From Kingdonia uniflora (Eukaryota > Streptophyta > Magnoliopsida > Ranunculales > Circaeasteraceae): 64,000 nucleotides of DNA. The notes beneath the pieces were generated by a model that worked only from the letters and a program-made list of their open reading frames with translations, had not been told where the DNA came from and did no database searches. The stretch spans positions 1,984,001 to 2,048,000 of the forward strand of contig JACGCM010000440.1 of the NCBI GenBank assembly GCA_014058105.1, read 5' to 3'. The position numbers and the translations under genes are program-made. Positions within the stretch are counted from its first letter, which is position 1, and each line of letters starts with the position of its first letter. Shown piece by piece: positions 11,344 through 23,639 of the stretch.

Positions 11344-11479
11344 TTCCCTTTTTGGGTTATCCACCGTGAATGAGACGATTGTCTTTACAGTCTAGATTCA
11401 ACCAAACCCAATGGAAAAAAACTTTGAGTAGAAGGCAAAACCAATATAAAAAAAAATTACATATCGGTGTTGGACGCGC

Positions 11480-14400
11480 CATAAGCCTGCCTCATTAAAA
11501 TCTTATCCGGTAAACCCAATGGGTACAAACCCGGAACTCATGAAAAAGAGTACTGGATGAATATATCCTATCACTCAGAGTGATGATGGGTAATCTTCAT
11601 CTGGAGAAGATTCTCCCTTTGAAACAAGTAGACTCAACTTCCGCATGCCAATAGTGCCTTAATAAATAAATCTGCTAGATTTCCCGAGGAAGGTATCTGC
11701 TGGATATCAACTTCAACACTCTCTGTGTGTATGCCACCTAGTGCATTAGAATTCTACCACTAAAATGCTCAATCTGGAGACCTAGACAAAACTTAGTTTG
11801 ACCGAGGTCTTTCATCTTAAATTCCTTCTTAAGGTAATCGGCAGTACGTGTTATCTCCTTAAGAGTCCTGATGATATTTAAATCATCTACATATGCAGTT
11901 GTGATAACAAATTTAGCTGTGGACTTCTTAATGAAGATGCATGGGCTAATCGAGCTATTTGAGAATCCTTTATTCATCAAATATTTAGTCAGTCGATTGT
12001 GCCACATCAGTCCTGATTACTTTTGACCATAGATCAATTTATCCAATCGTACTGTGTACATGCTTCTAACATGCTAGATACTACCGGCATTGACAGTATT
12101 CCATTTACCGGCAGACTATTAAGTATTCGTTGCTTATGGAAAACATAATCCTTTAGGAATCTACATGTATATCTCGATATCTAGTTTCTCATACAGATAA
12201 GTCGTGACTATATCCATTAGACGCATATCTAGTCTTTCTAAGACTTACAGACTGATTAAGAAGCAAAACGTTATAGCGTCCATCACGGGAGAGTAGGCTT
12301 CATCAAAATCGATGCCTCACAACATTCCCGAATTCATCACGTTTCTGTATAAACACCCACTTGTATCCAACTGGTCTTATGGTATTATCACATCGGACTA
12401 CCGGTCCAAATACCTGGCGCTTCGATAGAGAATCTAGCCCCGTTTGAATTGTATGTTTCCACTTTGGCCAATCCTGTCTACCTCGACATTTGTCAATGGA
12501 CAGTGGACCAAAATTGCCATCCATGACAATATTTGTGAAGGCGAATATGAATATTTCGTCGACGACTACTTTTGAACGATCAAACTTAATTCTAGTGTAG
12601 AGATAGTTGACTGATATTTTAATATTCGAGTCAAGTATCGTGCCAGTGGCTGCCTCTCCAGGGCTTGTCTCCATAGAAACAATCTACATGGGTGATCGAG
12701 TAGCTACTGTTGCCAAGTTTTCATATGGTGATTCTCCATGAGTTTCGACTACACCAAGATTTAGTTGGACCTTTCTTGCTCTTTTTTGAGGAACAGGATT
12801 GATAGTTCTTTACTGATAAGCTTTATTCTTAGATCCTTCAGGATGACCTTACAGGCTTTGAGTTATAGGCTTATTGGCTTGAGCAACCACATTTTTCCCT
12901 TTTGGGACCCCGATTCTAGTTGGCGCATTCACTGCTAGGATATGTGACTTCGTCACTTTAGTTGCGTCATTGAATACGTCTAATATTTCATGAGCAATTT
13001 GCTTAAAGTGGAGGATCCTTTGAATTTCTCTATCATGATGACTGTTTGGCTGGTCGTGGTGAGACATAGTTGGTGTATTCCAAGTTATTTTAAGTCGTTT
13101 GCTCGAAACAAAACTTCTATTGTCTCCCTCTAGCAGCTGAAATATTATCTCGTCAAAGGGAGAGTTTGCAAACCTTGCAGTAAAAAGATCGCCCGTCGTG
13201 GGTTCCAAGTATCGAATAATAGATGGAGAATCAAATCCTACATAAATCCCAAGGCATCTCTGGGGACCCATCTTTGTACATTGAGGTGGTGCAATGGGTA
13301 CCTGTACTCCATAGCTAAAAGTGTGCATATGATGAACTACTGGCTGCTGTCCAGTGACTAGTTGCAATGGGGAAAACTGATGATATGATGTCGGCCATAA
13401 TCTAATGAGCGTAGAGGCGTGCAAGACTGCATGACCCCAAGCGCTGACCGAAAGCCTTGTTCGCAGTAACAAAAGCCGAGCGATCATTTGGATCCTCTTG
13501 ATCAGATTTTCAGCCATACCATTTTAGGTATTTACATGGGGTACTGGATGTTCAACATCAATTCCCATGGACAAGCAATAACCATCAAAGGTTTAGGAGG
13601 TGAACTCATCAGCTCCGTCGAGTCTGATAGACTCAATAGAGTGCTCAGGGAACTGTGTCTTCGCTTTATAATCCGTGCCAACAAATGTGTGTAAGCCATG
13701 TTCCTAGTCGAGAGCAAGCATACATGCAACCATCTAGAGGATGCATCGATGATGACCATAAAATATCTTAATGGGCCTGAAGATGGATGGATAGAACCAT
13801 AGATATCTCTATGGATATGTTAGATAAATTTAGGGGATTCCAACCTCACTTTGGTCTGACTGGGTCTCATAACGAGTTTTCTTTGAGAACATGCTTGACA
13901 CAGCTAGTTCTTGAGAATTAGGACTTTCTGTTCCTTTAAGGAATGACCTCTAGAGTTTTTGATTATTTTGTTTGTCATATCATATCCAGGATGACCGAGT
14001 CGATCATGCAGAGTTGGAAAATGTTTTTACTACACATGGGGATGTGTGTAATGGCATAAGTCTATATCATCAGACTATGGGTCATATACAGACCTGATGA
14101 GTATATTGGGCATTGCTCCAACACCTGCTTCTAACCATCTACTTGAGACGTACATGCACAAGAAAGGACCTCTATCATCATTCTAAGTCTTTAGGTGATA
14201 TCCATATGCATGAGCATCCTTGAAGCCAAGTAGGTTCCGACCGGAATTACTACTATTGAGGGCATTCTCAATCTTTATGATTGTGCCTTTAGGAAGTAAA
14301 AGGGAAGCTCGACCAGAGCCTTCCACCATACTGGTTGTGCCAGCAATGGTTGTAACATTTAAGTTAATCATGGTCTATTTCGAGAAGAATTTTTTTTCCC

Positions 14401-15500
14401 GGAGAATCGCATGTGTTGTCCCACTGTCAATGAGATAGGAATCCACAGAGATTCGATCAAGATTCGAGTAATAGGTGTACAAGTCCATGCTCGATTCCAG
14501 TTGTTACTTCTAGCAATGCACAAGATTAAACATTTTAGTTATAATCTATTTATTAATTCTATTATAAGGGAATAGACATGCACATAATCAACCATTGAAA
14601 ATATCAAGAAATGCATATATAGATAGAAGTAGATGTTCACCATAATAAATTTCAAAGAAGAAACAAGTTGCACTTCCTCCCAAGAAGGCTTACTCAATAG
14701 TCCTTCTAACTACGAATAAGTAAATACTAGTTTGGAATAAAAAGGTAAAATCCACTTGTGGTGGCATCATAATACGTAGCTAACCACTCCCGGAGTCATG
14801 TATCGGCATCTCGTAGCATAAACATAATTACACACTTCAAGCATAACCGATCCTCAATGCGGGGTGCTATCATGGTTCTAAAACACTATGTAAAAGGTGA
14901 ATCCTTGAATGATGCATTGCTCAAGAAAATTGCTATTGTTGGAAGGCAAGATAATTTACATCTTTTTGATCTTTTAAGAATTGGTCACTGGTTCTCCACA
15001 AATCCTCAATGTCAAAGTAATACGATGGACATCGGAGTTATAAGTGCTCACGTCTTTATAGTCCATAATTATCATGTGCAACCACTGCGTCCGGGCCAGT
15101 TGAAGAGCGAGCACCTTCTGGTGTTCGAATCCATATAAAAGCTAACTCCATAGCAAATATAGGTCTGAAGTAACTAGATATTCCATCTTCAAGGCACGTG
15201 TGAGATGGTGCAGCATCATGATTTCAGCCTTTGCCTTGTTCGCAGGGGAGTCGGTCGAACCTACTCAAATTGTTGGAACGAGGTTGAACTGTGTGAGTAA
15301 GGTCTAAACATTGATAGCCCAAGAGATATAATTATCTCTGATAAATACGAGGTATGGAAAGTTGAGTACTGACATATGCATCATATGCAAGAACGGGGTG
15401 AGGTCACGTACATAAGATGTTTCCAATCAAGCGATGAGTTAATGATATATCAATATATCAATATGCATAATATCTATTATCCAGTAACGGGTAGGTTGAT
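11480..15500 (-). pseudogene. Copia element 1: gag-protease-integrase-RT, decayed
   Basis: On the - strand the order is that of a Tnt1-94-like Ty1/copia polyprotein. Gag lies at ~15140-14860 (DYKDVSTYNSDVHRI). The protease/pre-integrase zone lies at ~14440-14100. Integrase lies at 13759-12849 (IDASSRWLHVCLLSTRN, SAWGHAVLHASTLIR, GIYVGFDSPSIIRYLEP). RT lies at 12674-11738, with the DWPKWK block, VGYKWVF and the intact catalytic-loop motif AYVDDLNII. The RNase H core is missing: after LQIEHFSGRI the sequence jumps to its C-terminal tail (QQIPSSGNLADLFIKA) at ~11720-11640. Stops and frameshifts are scattered through it. The typical pre-LTR CATTGGGTTTACCGG segment follows at ~11520. No certain 5' LTR was found. 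Confidence 0.8.
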
Positions 15501-16024
15501 GTGACAAAAAGAAAAACACATAATCCCTACCCCTGTTTTAGACAAAATTGAGGATATATACAAGCAGGGAAAGATAATCAATAGAAAATAACCAAACTTG
15601 TTTCAAATGATAGCAATGTTCCCACCGTAGGAACAAATTCACTTTGTGAATGTCGAGGCTAAATCCCATCCATGTTTTAATTTTCCAACCCTATTTAGAG
15701 ATTGTATTTAACACAGGCGTTACTCATGCGATATAGTCTATACTAAAGTTAGGTAACCATGGATAGCATTTAGGGGGTGAACCCGAAGTCGCGTGGGCTA
15801 TTTACGTCATTGAGTGCTTCAAGGCAACTCAGGAGCAATCCATGAAGTGGAGTTGGTCTTCATCTGTCACTTCTGTATAAAGTAGGAAATTATATGAGAC
15901 AGCGATGGTAAACTATAAACTACCGCTATATAGTTTATTCTCCCCCTAACGGTGAGAACATTATCTCAATAAGTGATAGGTTTTACAAAATAGATTCCAA
16001 CTATCACAGTAATACATTGCCCAA
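15500..16024. other. Copia leader-like sequence, no gene
   Basis: Non-coding sequence upstream (on the - strand) of the copia gag remnant. It includes CTCCCCCTAAC at ~15940, the complement of a purine-rich tract, and short motifs that recur at 17255-17310 on the far side of the gypsy LTR. I see no coding potential. Confidence 0.4.
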
Positions 16025-17243
16025 TGATGGGCACAAAATATTGACCATATTACCCTTTGATTTTTATTTAGTTAAGTTGTAATTTTACTTAATTAGTGAT
16101 AACTAAAGGCTATTTATGATAAATGCAGGTTTACCATAATTAAAGTGTAGTACGGCTTAAGCTCGATGTGTTAAGCCATCTCCAATAGTGATGTGGGGTC
16201 GGATGGATTAGAAGACATGTGTTTTTCATTGGCCGAATTTATTGAAAATCAAAGAAGAATTCAAAGGCCGTAATACTTGAAGGAATTGATATATGCATTA
16301 AATGCTACTTGTAGCCTTACTATTTGGAATGTTTTCACATTTGTGTATGACTTTTGATACCTTACCCTTCCCTTATAAAAGGATGACATATATTATGTTG
16401 AAGAGGAGGGGGAAGAACATTAAAAGAGCTTGAGAGTAGGAAGCTTGAGAAGAGAACCAAAAGTACTTAGAGTTTAATTGTTGCAAGTTCTTTTAAGCTT
16501 AATTGTGGAGCATTCATCTTTTGTAAGTGTTAGATTCTTAATTATATCAATAAAATGCTCATTTTCTATTACGTGTCTTGTTTTATTTAACATGGTCGAC
16601 TAAGCCGCCTATTAGGGTGAGGATGAACCCCATTAATATGTACTTAACTATATTTAGTCTAAGCTTCCCATAGTAATTATATGCTAATTTCTCCTAAATT
16701 ATTTTTAGAGTACTTATATTAATATATTATGTTCTCTTTAAGGAGAGATATAATATATGTTTTATAAGATTCTAGGTGCTTTTAACTTGATCATTAGGAT
16801 TACATTTTCATATATTATGTGAGTCGTATGATTTTGATTAACATCTTGTATTTAGTTAAAGGCTTTAACATGTTGTGCTTTCATCACATATCAAGTTACA
16901 TAATATGTGCATCTCAATTTTTTGATTAAAAGGAGTAATTATTCAACGATTAGGTCGTCAAAACACTATTCTTCAAATTGGGAACTTTAGATTAAATTAA
17001 CTAATATATGTTAATGGTGCTGAAATTCAAAATCCTAATTGTCATTTTTATTATTTCATATCTACCTTTGTTATTCGATATTCGTAAATTAGATTCTTTT
17101 TATTTTCATTAATTAACATTTTTGTAAGCAAAAACCAAACTAAAAGAGACGATAAAATTCAAGTCATTGTAGGTTCGATCTTGCTTGCCCTATACATGTT
17201 TCAAACGAATTGTGCACTTGCGAGTACTTTTTAAGATACATCA
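16025..17243 (+). repeat. Diverged gypsy-type LTR
   Basis: The segment starts TGATGGGCACAAAATATTGACC, matching the start of the 1.13 kb LTR at 20163 with changes. It shares the order of landmarks with that LTR: a TATA-like TTATAAAAGG at ~16374, a poly(A)-type ATCAATAAAATGCTC at ~16546, then a GGTCGACTAAGCCGCC...GGGTGAGGAT block at ~16594. It ends near TACATCA. The five bases on each side (CCCAA and CCTGA) do not match, so no target duplication is supported. It is an older member of the same family, probably a solo LTR. Confidence 0.65.
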
Positions 17244-17299
17244 CCTGACAAAGGTTCCAACTATCATTAGATAAGTGGTGAACCATAAACTATTCCTAT

Positions 17300-19650
17300 C
17301 CCCGATAATGATGAGGGTCCATCTCTGTATATATATAAGTGCTTCAAGCACATGTACTGCACACTTTAGGGTGGGTTGATGGGAGACATAACTGGCTGCA
17401 TGCCAGTACTAGTTGTTGGGAAATAATTTGATGATATGAAATCGATCTCATCTAATCAAATTGTAAGACATGAAAATGTCTCCGAGAATTTTTAGAAGTT
17501 TTGTGTGCCTATGTGGCTAATATATAACCAAAAATTTCTAGATTATAGACTATGTCAAACAATCCAGGGGTTGTATATGGGGATACTAGATGTCCAACAT
17601 CAATCCCAACCAATAAATAAAAGCATCAAATTATTGAAGAAACAAGTTCTTCGCATCCGTCAAGTCTACAGGACTAGTCGGGTAATATGGGAATGTCACC
17701 CAGTATCCAATGATCAATGTGTAAATATGTAATTTCATTGTTCCTAACCGTTTATAGGCAAACGTGAGACCATCTTCAGGATGAGTCTAAAATGACCAAA
17801 AGCCACATTGTGGATGGATAAGTCCACAATTGTTCTCCAAGGATGCAAATGAGATGTTGGTAGGGACCCAATCCCCTCTTTGGTCTACCTAGGTCTCATA
17901 TATGAGCTTTCGAACAAGTGATGCACGAATGTCTTTCATAATATAGATATCTTACTTTCACAAGGAGATGTACTATCAGGTTTTGATCTCTCATGTCCGA
18001 GGGAGCCCAAATAAGCATCTTGGATACCATTCCAAGACGTCAACGAACCTACGTACATGGAAACAAGTAATGTATAGGTATGACCTACCATATGCTTCTG
18101 TGTGTCCCACATGATATCCAATCCTATGGATATTCATACAATTCAGTAGGTATACTTCGGACCTATCGAACTGTCAGGCAAATGCGTATCATGTCTATTT
18201 AGATAGAGTTTTATGGCTCTGCTGGAGCCCTCCACTATATTTAAAAATATAGAGGTAAAGTTCAAGTCATTTAAGTCTGGTCGATAAAACGGTTCTCGAA
18301 AGATAAAATGGAGAGCGACATAGTTTGCTTGACAATAATCTATATCCATGTATGAATCAAAACACTTGATTTGTAGTAAGAACCATTTATGCAAAGATGT
18401 GGGCAATCATAACACAAGGTCATGTAAATGACATTTTCTAAGAGGCATATTATAGATTCTCCCAGAATGCTATAAGTATATGTGCACTCAAAGAATGATG
18501 CAAATATCTATAGCAGAATCTAGCAACGATGTCATAGGCACATACTCAAGCTAGTTTACTCCATGAAGCATAGTATGTACTACATACAGAGTTAAGTGCT
18601 AAAGCGAAATGCCATCGGATAAAGTAAATAAGATATTAAAGGTCGATGTACTCTAACGCGGTTGAAACCTTGAAAAAGTGGGACATGATAAAATAAAGGG
18701 ATTATAATCAATGAATGTTATATTAGCTACAGGCTAATTCTAGTATGACTCCATGCACAACAATTTCCTAAATTTAACCCTAAGCAAACTCTAAATTTTT
18801 TATGGAGGTACAGTAAAACGATAACCACAAAATGCTATGTTGAGTTGTCTTTCTTTCTTCGTGGATTCCACAGAAGGTGGGCACCACGTATATTGCCTCA
18901 TCCTTGAATGCGACTTTAGCCACATCTAAGACCTCTACCACATGAACTAATAGTATTAGGCTTTGGGCACAAACATATTTATAAAGTATGGGTGAGTACT
19001 CCATGCACATGCATTTATAGATTGCTGGCATATGTACCAAATATATGTATATGCGTTTAAGCATAATAACGTATGCTCAAGGCATAGGGATGTGTGATAC
19101 TGGCACGGTGAAGTGCTATATGTACTAAGTCATGCATCTATATTTTAAGTGTACTAGGTGCGACCGTAGTCATGATTCTCCCGAAGAATTGTAATATTGT
19201 GTTCTGCTTCCGGTAGACACATTATTAGTTCATAGGTCTTATAAAGGATCACACATTCTATGTTGCTACTATGGGAGCGCCAATAGGAATATGGAGATTG
19301 TTGGAGTTTAACCGTTATGCTCTGCGATCATATCTTAACAAAAGTTTTGGTTTGGATATTAAGTTGAGGATATACAAAATGTGAAAGTTCAGGGTGCGGA
19401 GATCGAATTGAGACATGATGCCACAAGGTTATACGTCCTGCCATTGTTTCAAGTCTCAATATGATATCTGGAGGATATCGATGTTGTATCTTCTGGATAT
19501 AATGCTTACACATGATGAGCGAGTTATCCAGGCATGGAGTTAACATGTACTGTTAACCGAAGGTAAGGTCCTATGTGAAAAGATGAAAAAATACATATTA
19601 TCCCTCCCCCTGTTTTGAGATATAGCTCAAAACTGTACATGAAAAGATGA
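17300..19650 (-). pseudogene. Copia element 2: truncated gag-integrase relic
   Basis: This is a second, more decayed copy of the same copia family on the same strand. The 17505-17760 segment aligns with the integrase N-terminal part of element 1 (compare GTATATGGGGATACTAGATG here with GGTACTGGATGTTCAACATC at ~13540). 18000-18400 aligns with its protease/pre-integrase zone at 14100-14440. A CCCTCCCCCTGTTTTGAG segment at ~19598 matches CCCTACCCCTGTTTTAGAC at ~15527. The copy stops at ~17340, inside integrase, and lacks RT entirely. Stops occur throughout. Gag-equivalent sequence at 18500-19550 is too eroded to name with certainty. Confidence 0.6.
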
Positions 19651-20157
19651 AAAAATACCAATAACTAGGTTTATACGAAAATAGGATTATAGTTTTTAAT
19701 TCACTCTAGGAATTTTCAGGGATAAACTATATCCATCAACTATTTTCGATCCCAATTTAAGATTTTTCCTAACACTAGAAGCATTTACGTAATTGTTTGA
19801 TCGAAAAATGACATCATTTTTCTAAATAATCATAAATACGAAATCCATCTTCTAGGTGCCAATACATACATAAAAGGAAGGCTTCATAAAGGTTAGGTGA
19901 TCTGCGATAGTACTTAGGGTAACCCCAAAGTCTGAAGTCACGCACGTTATATGTATCAAAATCCTTAATATATAGCACAATTTAAACCACTTAAATCTTA
20001 ATATGCTATAAGTTTTTAAAATAGACCAGTATTTAAACAAGAATATGTTGTTTTATTTATAAGCTAAAAGCAATATATAAATAACTTCAGGATTTATACG
20101 ACCATAAATGGAAGAAAAAAAAGCCTTTGCAGAAATTGGTGCTAAAAGACGCAGCTA
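19651..20157. other. AT-rich sequence flanking the solo LTR
   Basis: No gene is visible. The last five bases (20158-20162, CGATA) form the left copy of the target duplication of the LTR that follows. Confidence 0.4.
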
Positions 20158-20162
20158 CGATA

Positions 20163-21294
20163 TGATGGACACATAAAATGACCACTATTCCCCTATGACT
20201 TAATGTTTATTATTCTTAATTTTATTATTAAACATGACTTATAAAACCAATTTTTATATTTCAGGTCACATGGAGCTCATTTACCAAATATGTGCAAATA
20301 CCGGGATATATAACTCAAAGGATGAATTGTTGGAGAAGGATGTAGAGTTGTCAAACACAAGGGTCCCACATGGGGAGGTTACAATTTTGGAGGATAACTC
20401 TTGGAGGTTACAAATTTATGTACATTTATGACATAAGTTTTAAATATAATATTAAATGTAAGAACCTTCTCCTTCATCTATAAAATGAGAGGTGGTGAGC
20501 TCATAAGATTATCCAATTTTGAGAGAATCATTCTTGTAGAGTGCAAGAGAGTATTATTGGAGTAAGTTGGTGCAAGTCTGGTAAGCATTTGGAGCATTTC
20601 ATTTTGTAAGTCAATAAAATTCCTCCTTTTGTTGTTAGTTTATGTTCATTTCATTCTCATATCATTTAGGTTTTATAGTTGTTATAATGGCCGGCTAAGT
20701 CCTCACTAGGGGTGAGGATAGATCTGCCATAAGGGTATGATATCATGCAGTAGAATGTATTTTTCTCCAACACAATATGAGCATATTATCACAAATCCTA
20801 AAACTATATTGTTGGAGACATCCATTATCATCCTATGATCTCTTTAAGTAGAGATATAAGAAGAGTTTTATGATTCTCAAATGATATAGTAAAATTGTAT
20901 TAATATTGCATTTTTCTAAGATATGATCCTAATTAACATTTCATAGTTAGCATAGCTTTCATGGAATGTGTTTTTAGTACATACTTAGTTCATACAATAT
21001 ATTCTACTTGAGTTATAATTAATCATGGGATTACATCGACAAAAGGTCGAAGTTTGTTATTTCAATTAAGTAGAAAATTTAATATACGATACTATGTTGA
21101 TATTGTATGTAAATGGTGGTGAAATCCGAAGCCCCTAGACCTTTATTCTTGATTAAAACCATATCATTAATTTTTATGGTTTTACAACCTTAGATTACTA
21201 AAACACAAGACCAAAACTAATTTCTAGTTTCGTTCGAAAGTGAACGACACTCAAATTTTTACCCATACTAAACACCGGATTTTGACCGTTATCA
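20163..21294 (+). mobile_element. Gypsy solo LTR with perfect CGATA duplication
   Basis: The LTR begins TGATGGACACATAAAATGACC and ends TTTTGACCGTTATCA, 1132 bp in all. CGATA lies immediately on both sides (20158-20162 and 21295-21299), a perfect 5 bp target duplication, and no internal region follows, so this is a solo LTR. Landmarks: TATA-like CTATAAAATGAG at ~20479 and a poly(A) signal AATAAAATTCC near 20613. A - strand copy of the same LTR lies at 26133-27262. Solo LTRs arise by recombination between the two LTRs of one element. The first ~200 bp contain a gag-like segment, reported as a finding. Confidence 0.9.
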
Positions 21295-21299
21295 CGATA

Positions 21300-23639
21300 C
21301 AACCCAGGAGTGCTCCAATACATGTCCTGAAAGAAGGAGATGGGATACGCGTGCTGAGAGAGCTAAACGTTAGTAAAGATTGGTTAAGCTATTCAGAACA
21401 GAATCGTATCCATATCCCACTATTCTCCTGAATGTAAAGAATTATGTTGACTAGATCCAAGAGGGTAACGAGTCCTCAATTAGTAACCCAGATCGTCAGG
21501 TGGAGAACAAGCGAAGATACAAGGAATAACCAATTCTAGCCAGATAAGTTAAAGTCTATCTATTGGGAGTATAAGTTCATAAATATTCAAACAAATATGC
21601 TTCCTAAAGATGAAATCACATGCGTTAAATGCTAAATCATTATCAGTCTTTAGACTATGTAAACGCAAGACCTTAGGAAGGGCTTAGAGAAAGATAACTT
21701 TAGGAAGCATATTTATGATAATGAGTTAAAGTTAACTTAGGCTTCCGGCCTGTAGTCATGTTAACTCGGTCTGAACCTAGTTTAAGATACGGCTCATTCT
21801 TGCTAGGGGTACTAAGCTCAGGCTGAGGTTCATGATACTTGATCCCTAGCCCAATATATGATTTGCGACAAATAATCAAGCATAAGTTGCTCAGATCCGC
21901 TCAGATTTGGTCCTTTGAGTTTCTTAAAAATAGGGTTTGAACTCCAGAGATCGTGGATTCGGCCTCTAGGCCTCGTACGCTGAAGCTCGAGTTAGGCCTT
22001 AGAGCCATCAAGCCCTAGGCCAGTGTGCTCAGGTCGGCCTTTGAGTTGGATAGGGCTACTGCCTAATAAACAAACTCAGGGTCGTATCAAATTAGGTTAG
22101 ACTAGATCGGGTTTGGACTAAAGGTCTTACATGGATCAGGGTCGAACATTGGGATCTGGTTTGGATCAGGTAAGGATCGAGTCTCATCAAGATGTGCTAG
22201 ACTTGGCTCGGATTGACCAAAGTCAACTTTGGATTGGGTTTGCAGTTGCTGAATATACCAGGTAGAGGTGGAGACAAGGTCGGCTTAGGCCTACCTAGAG
22301 TCTGCAGGACTCGGTGGGCTTGGGCTTACCAACTCTACTTATACATAAATGTTGTGTTGTTGTGCGTAAACACACCAACACACACCCACTACACAACACG
22401 TACCAGTTCCACGAGCCACTCACGACTGAGTCACATGGGTTTCACACGCTACAGACACGTGCACCTCACTCGGGTTTGTATAGGGGTCACAGGTCATACA
22501 TACGTACACAACACGAGGGATGCTGAGGTAGACTCTTGCCACACACACACGCGGTTAGCGGTCACGGGTTCCACATGCACGCACTCTGTGATGCGGGTTG
22601 GGCTTGGAGCATGAGCTCTATAAGCCTGACCTGCTATAACAGTTGGGCCTAGACCGGGAGTAGAAACTCACACCGGTGGCTCAGCTTGGAGCATTGCTCA
22701 CACAAGGTCGATACACACAAAAATGTGTAGACCCCCCACTTAGGAGCTTGGCTCGACTAAAGTGTGGTGGGGTCAATGTTACTAGTGCAAAGACTAACCA
22801 AAATCAAAAAATATATTTGTTTGTACACCTCTCTACAACTATCGCATACGCATACGAGCTTGCAAGTGAATCTAACCTAACTAGGTCTAGACCCGCAGGT
22901 TAACCCACTTAGAAGGTCATATTAAGGAATTTCCAAAAATATTGAGTCTCCTCAAAAAAGGTGATAGAGACTGGAATTAGAAGGATGCTTCTAGAAGACC
23001 TATCATATCTATACTTCCCAAAAATAGGAGATATTATCTCACTAAAATTTATCCTTAATTCTAAAAGTATTAATTAAAATATTTAATAAAATAAATCCAA
23101 AAATAGCCTAATAATTAAGAAAAAATTAGGGTTTCTCGAAACACGTTAAAATATAATTTATAGGACAATTGTGGATCAAACCATATGATCTATGATGAAT
23201 ATAGTGCTAAAAACCATAGTGAACATGAAAAAATTGCATATTGAACATATTATAGGGTAAAAAAAATAGTAAAACCCTAAGACGTACAAAAATTAGATGT
23301 AACATGTACACCTAAATTACATATAACAAGATCTGACATGAAGTAGTACTAACATGCATCAAGATTTTACCAAATCTAACCACATGCATATTAATCAAGA
23401 TATTAATATAAAATATTGTAGAAAACAATAATAAACTCTACGAAAATATACCAAATCAAAGATCTAATCACATAGTCTATATCATGCCTCAAGATTAACC
23501 AAATCTAGTCTATGCATTATATTCAAGGCATTAGTATGTAAAAATTGTAGAGATCAAAAACAACTCTACTAAAAATCACACTAATGTATTAGATCCAAGC
23601 ATAGATATTCATAAAAATTACTCTAAATGATGCAAATAT
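21300..23639. other. No gene recognised; composition changes inside
   Basis: 21300-21980 is unremarkable sequence. 21980-22920 is visibly richer in GC, with recurring AGGCCT, TCGGCTTAGGCCTACC and ACACGT-type words and short open frames that match nothing I know. 22920-23639 is strongly AT-rich and shares a motif (GGCATTAG.ATGTAAAAA.TGTAGA) with 40890-40930. It is probably non-coding retrotransposon sequence. No domain is visible. Confidence 0.4.

Noticed and set aside
22213..22614. 133-residue and overlapping 70-residue frames
   Set aside because: Both are rich in His, Thr and Arg because the DNA repeats CACAC and ACACGT words; no domain or splice signals support a gene.
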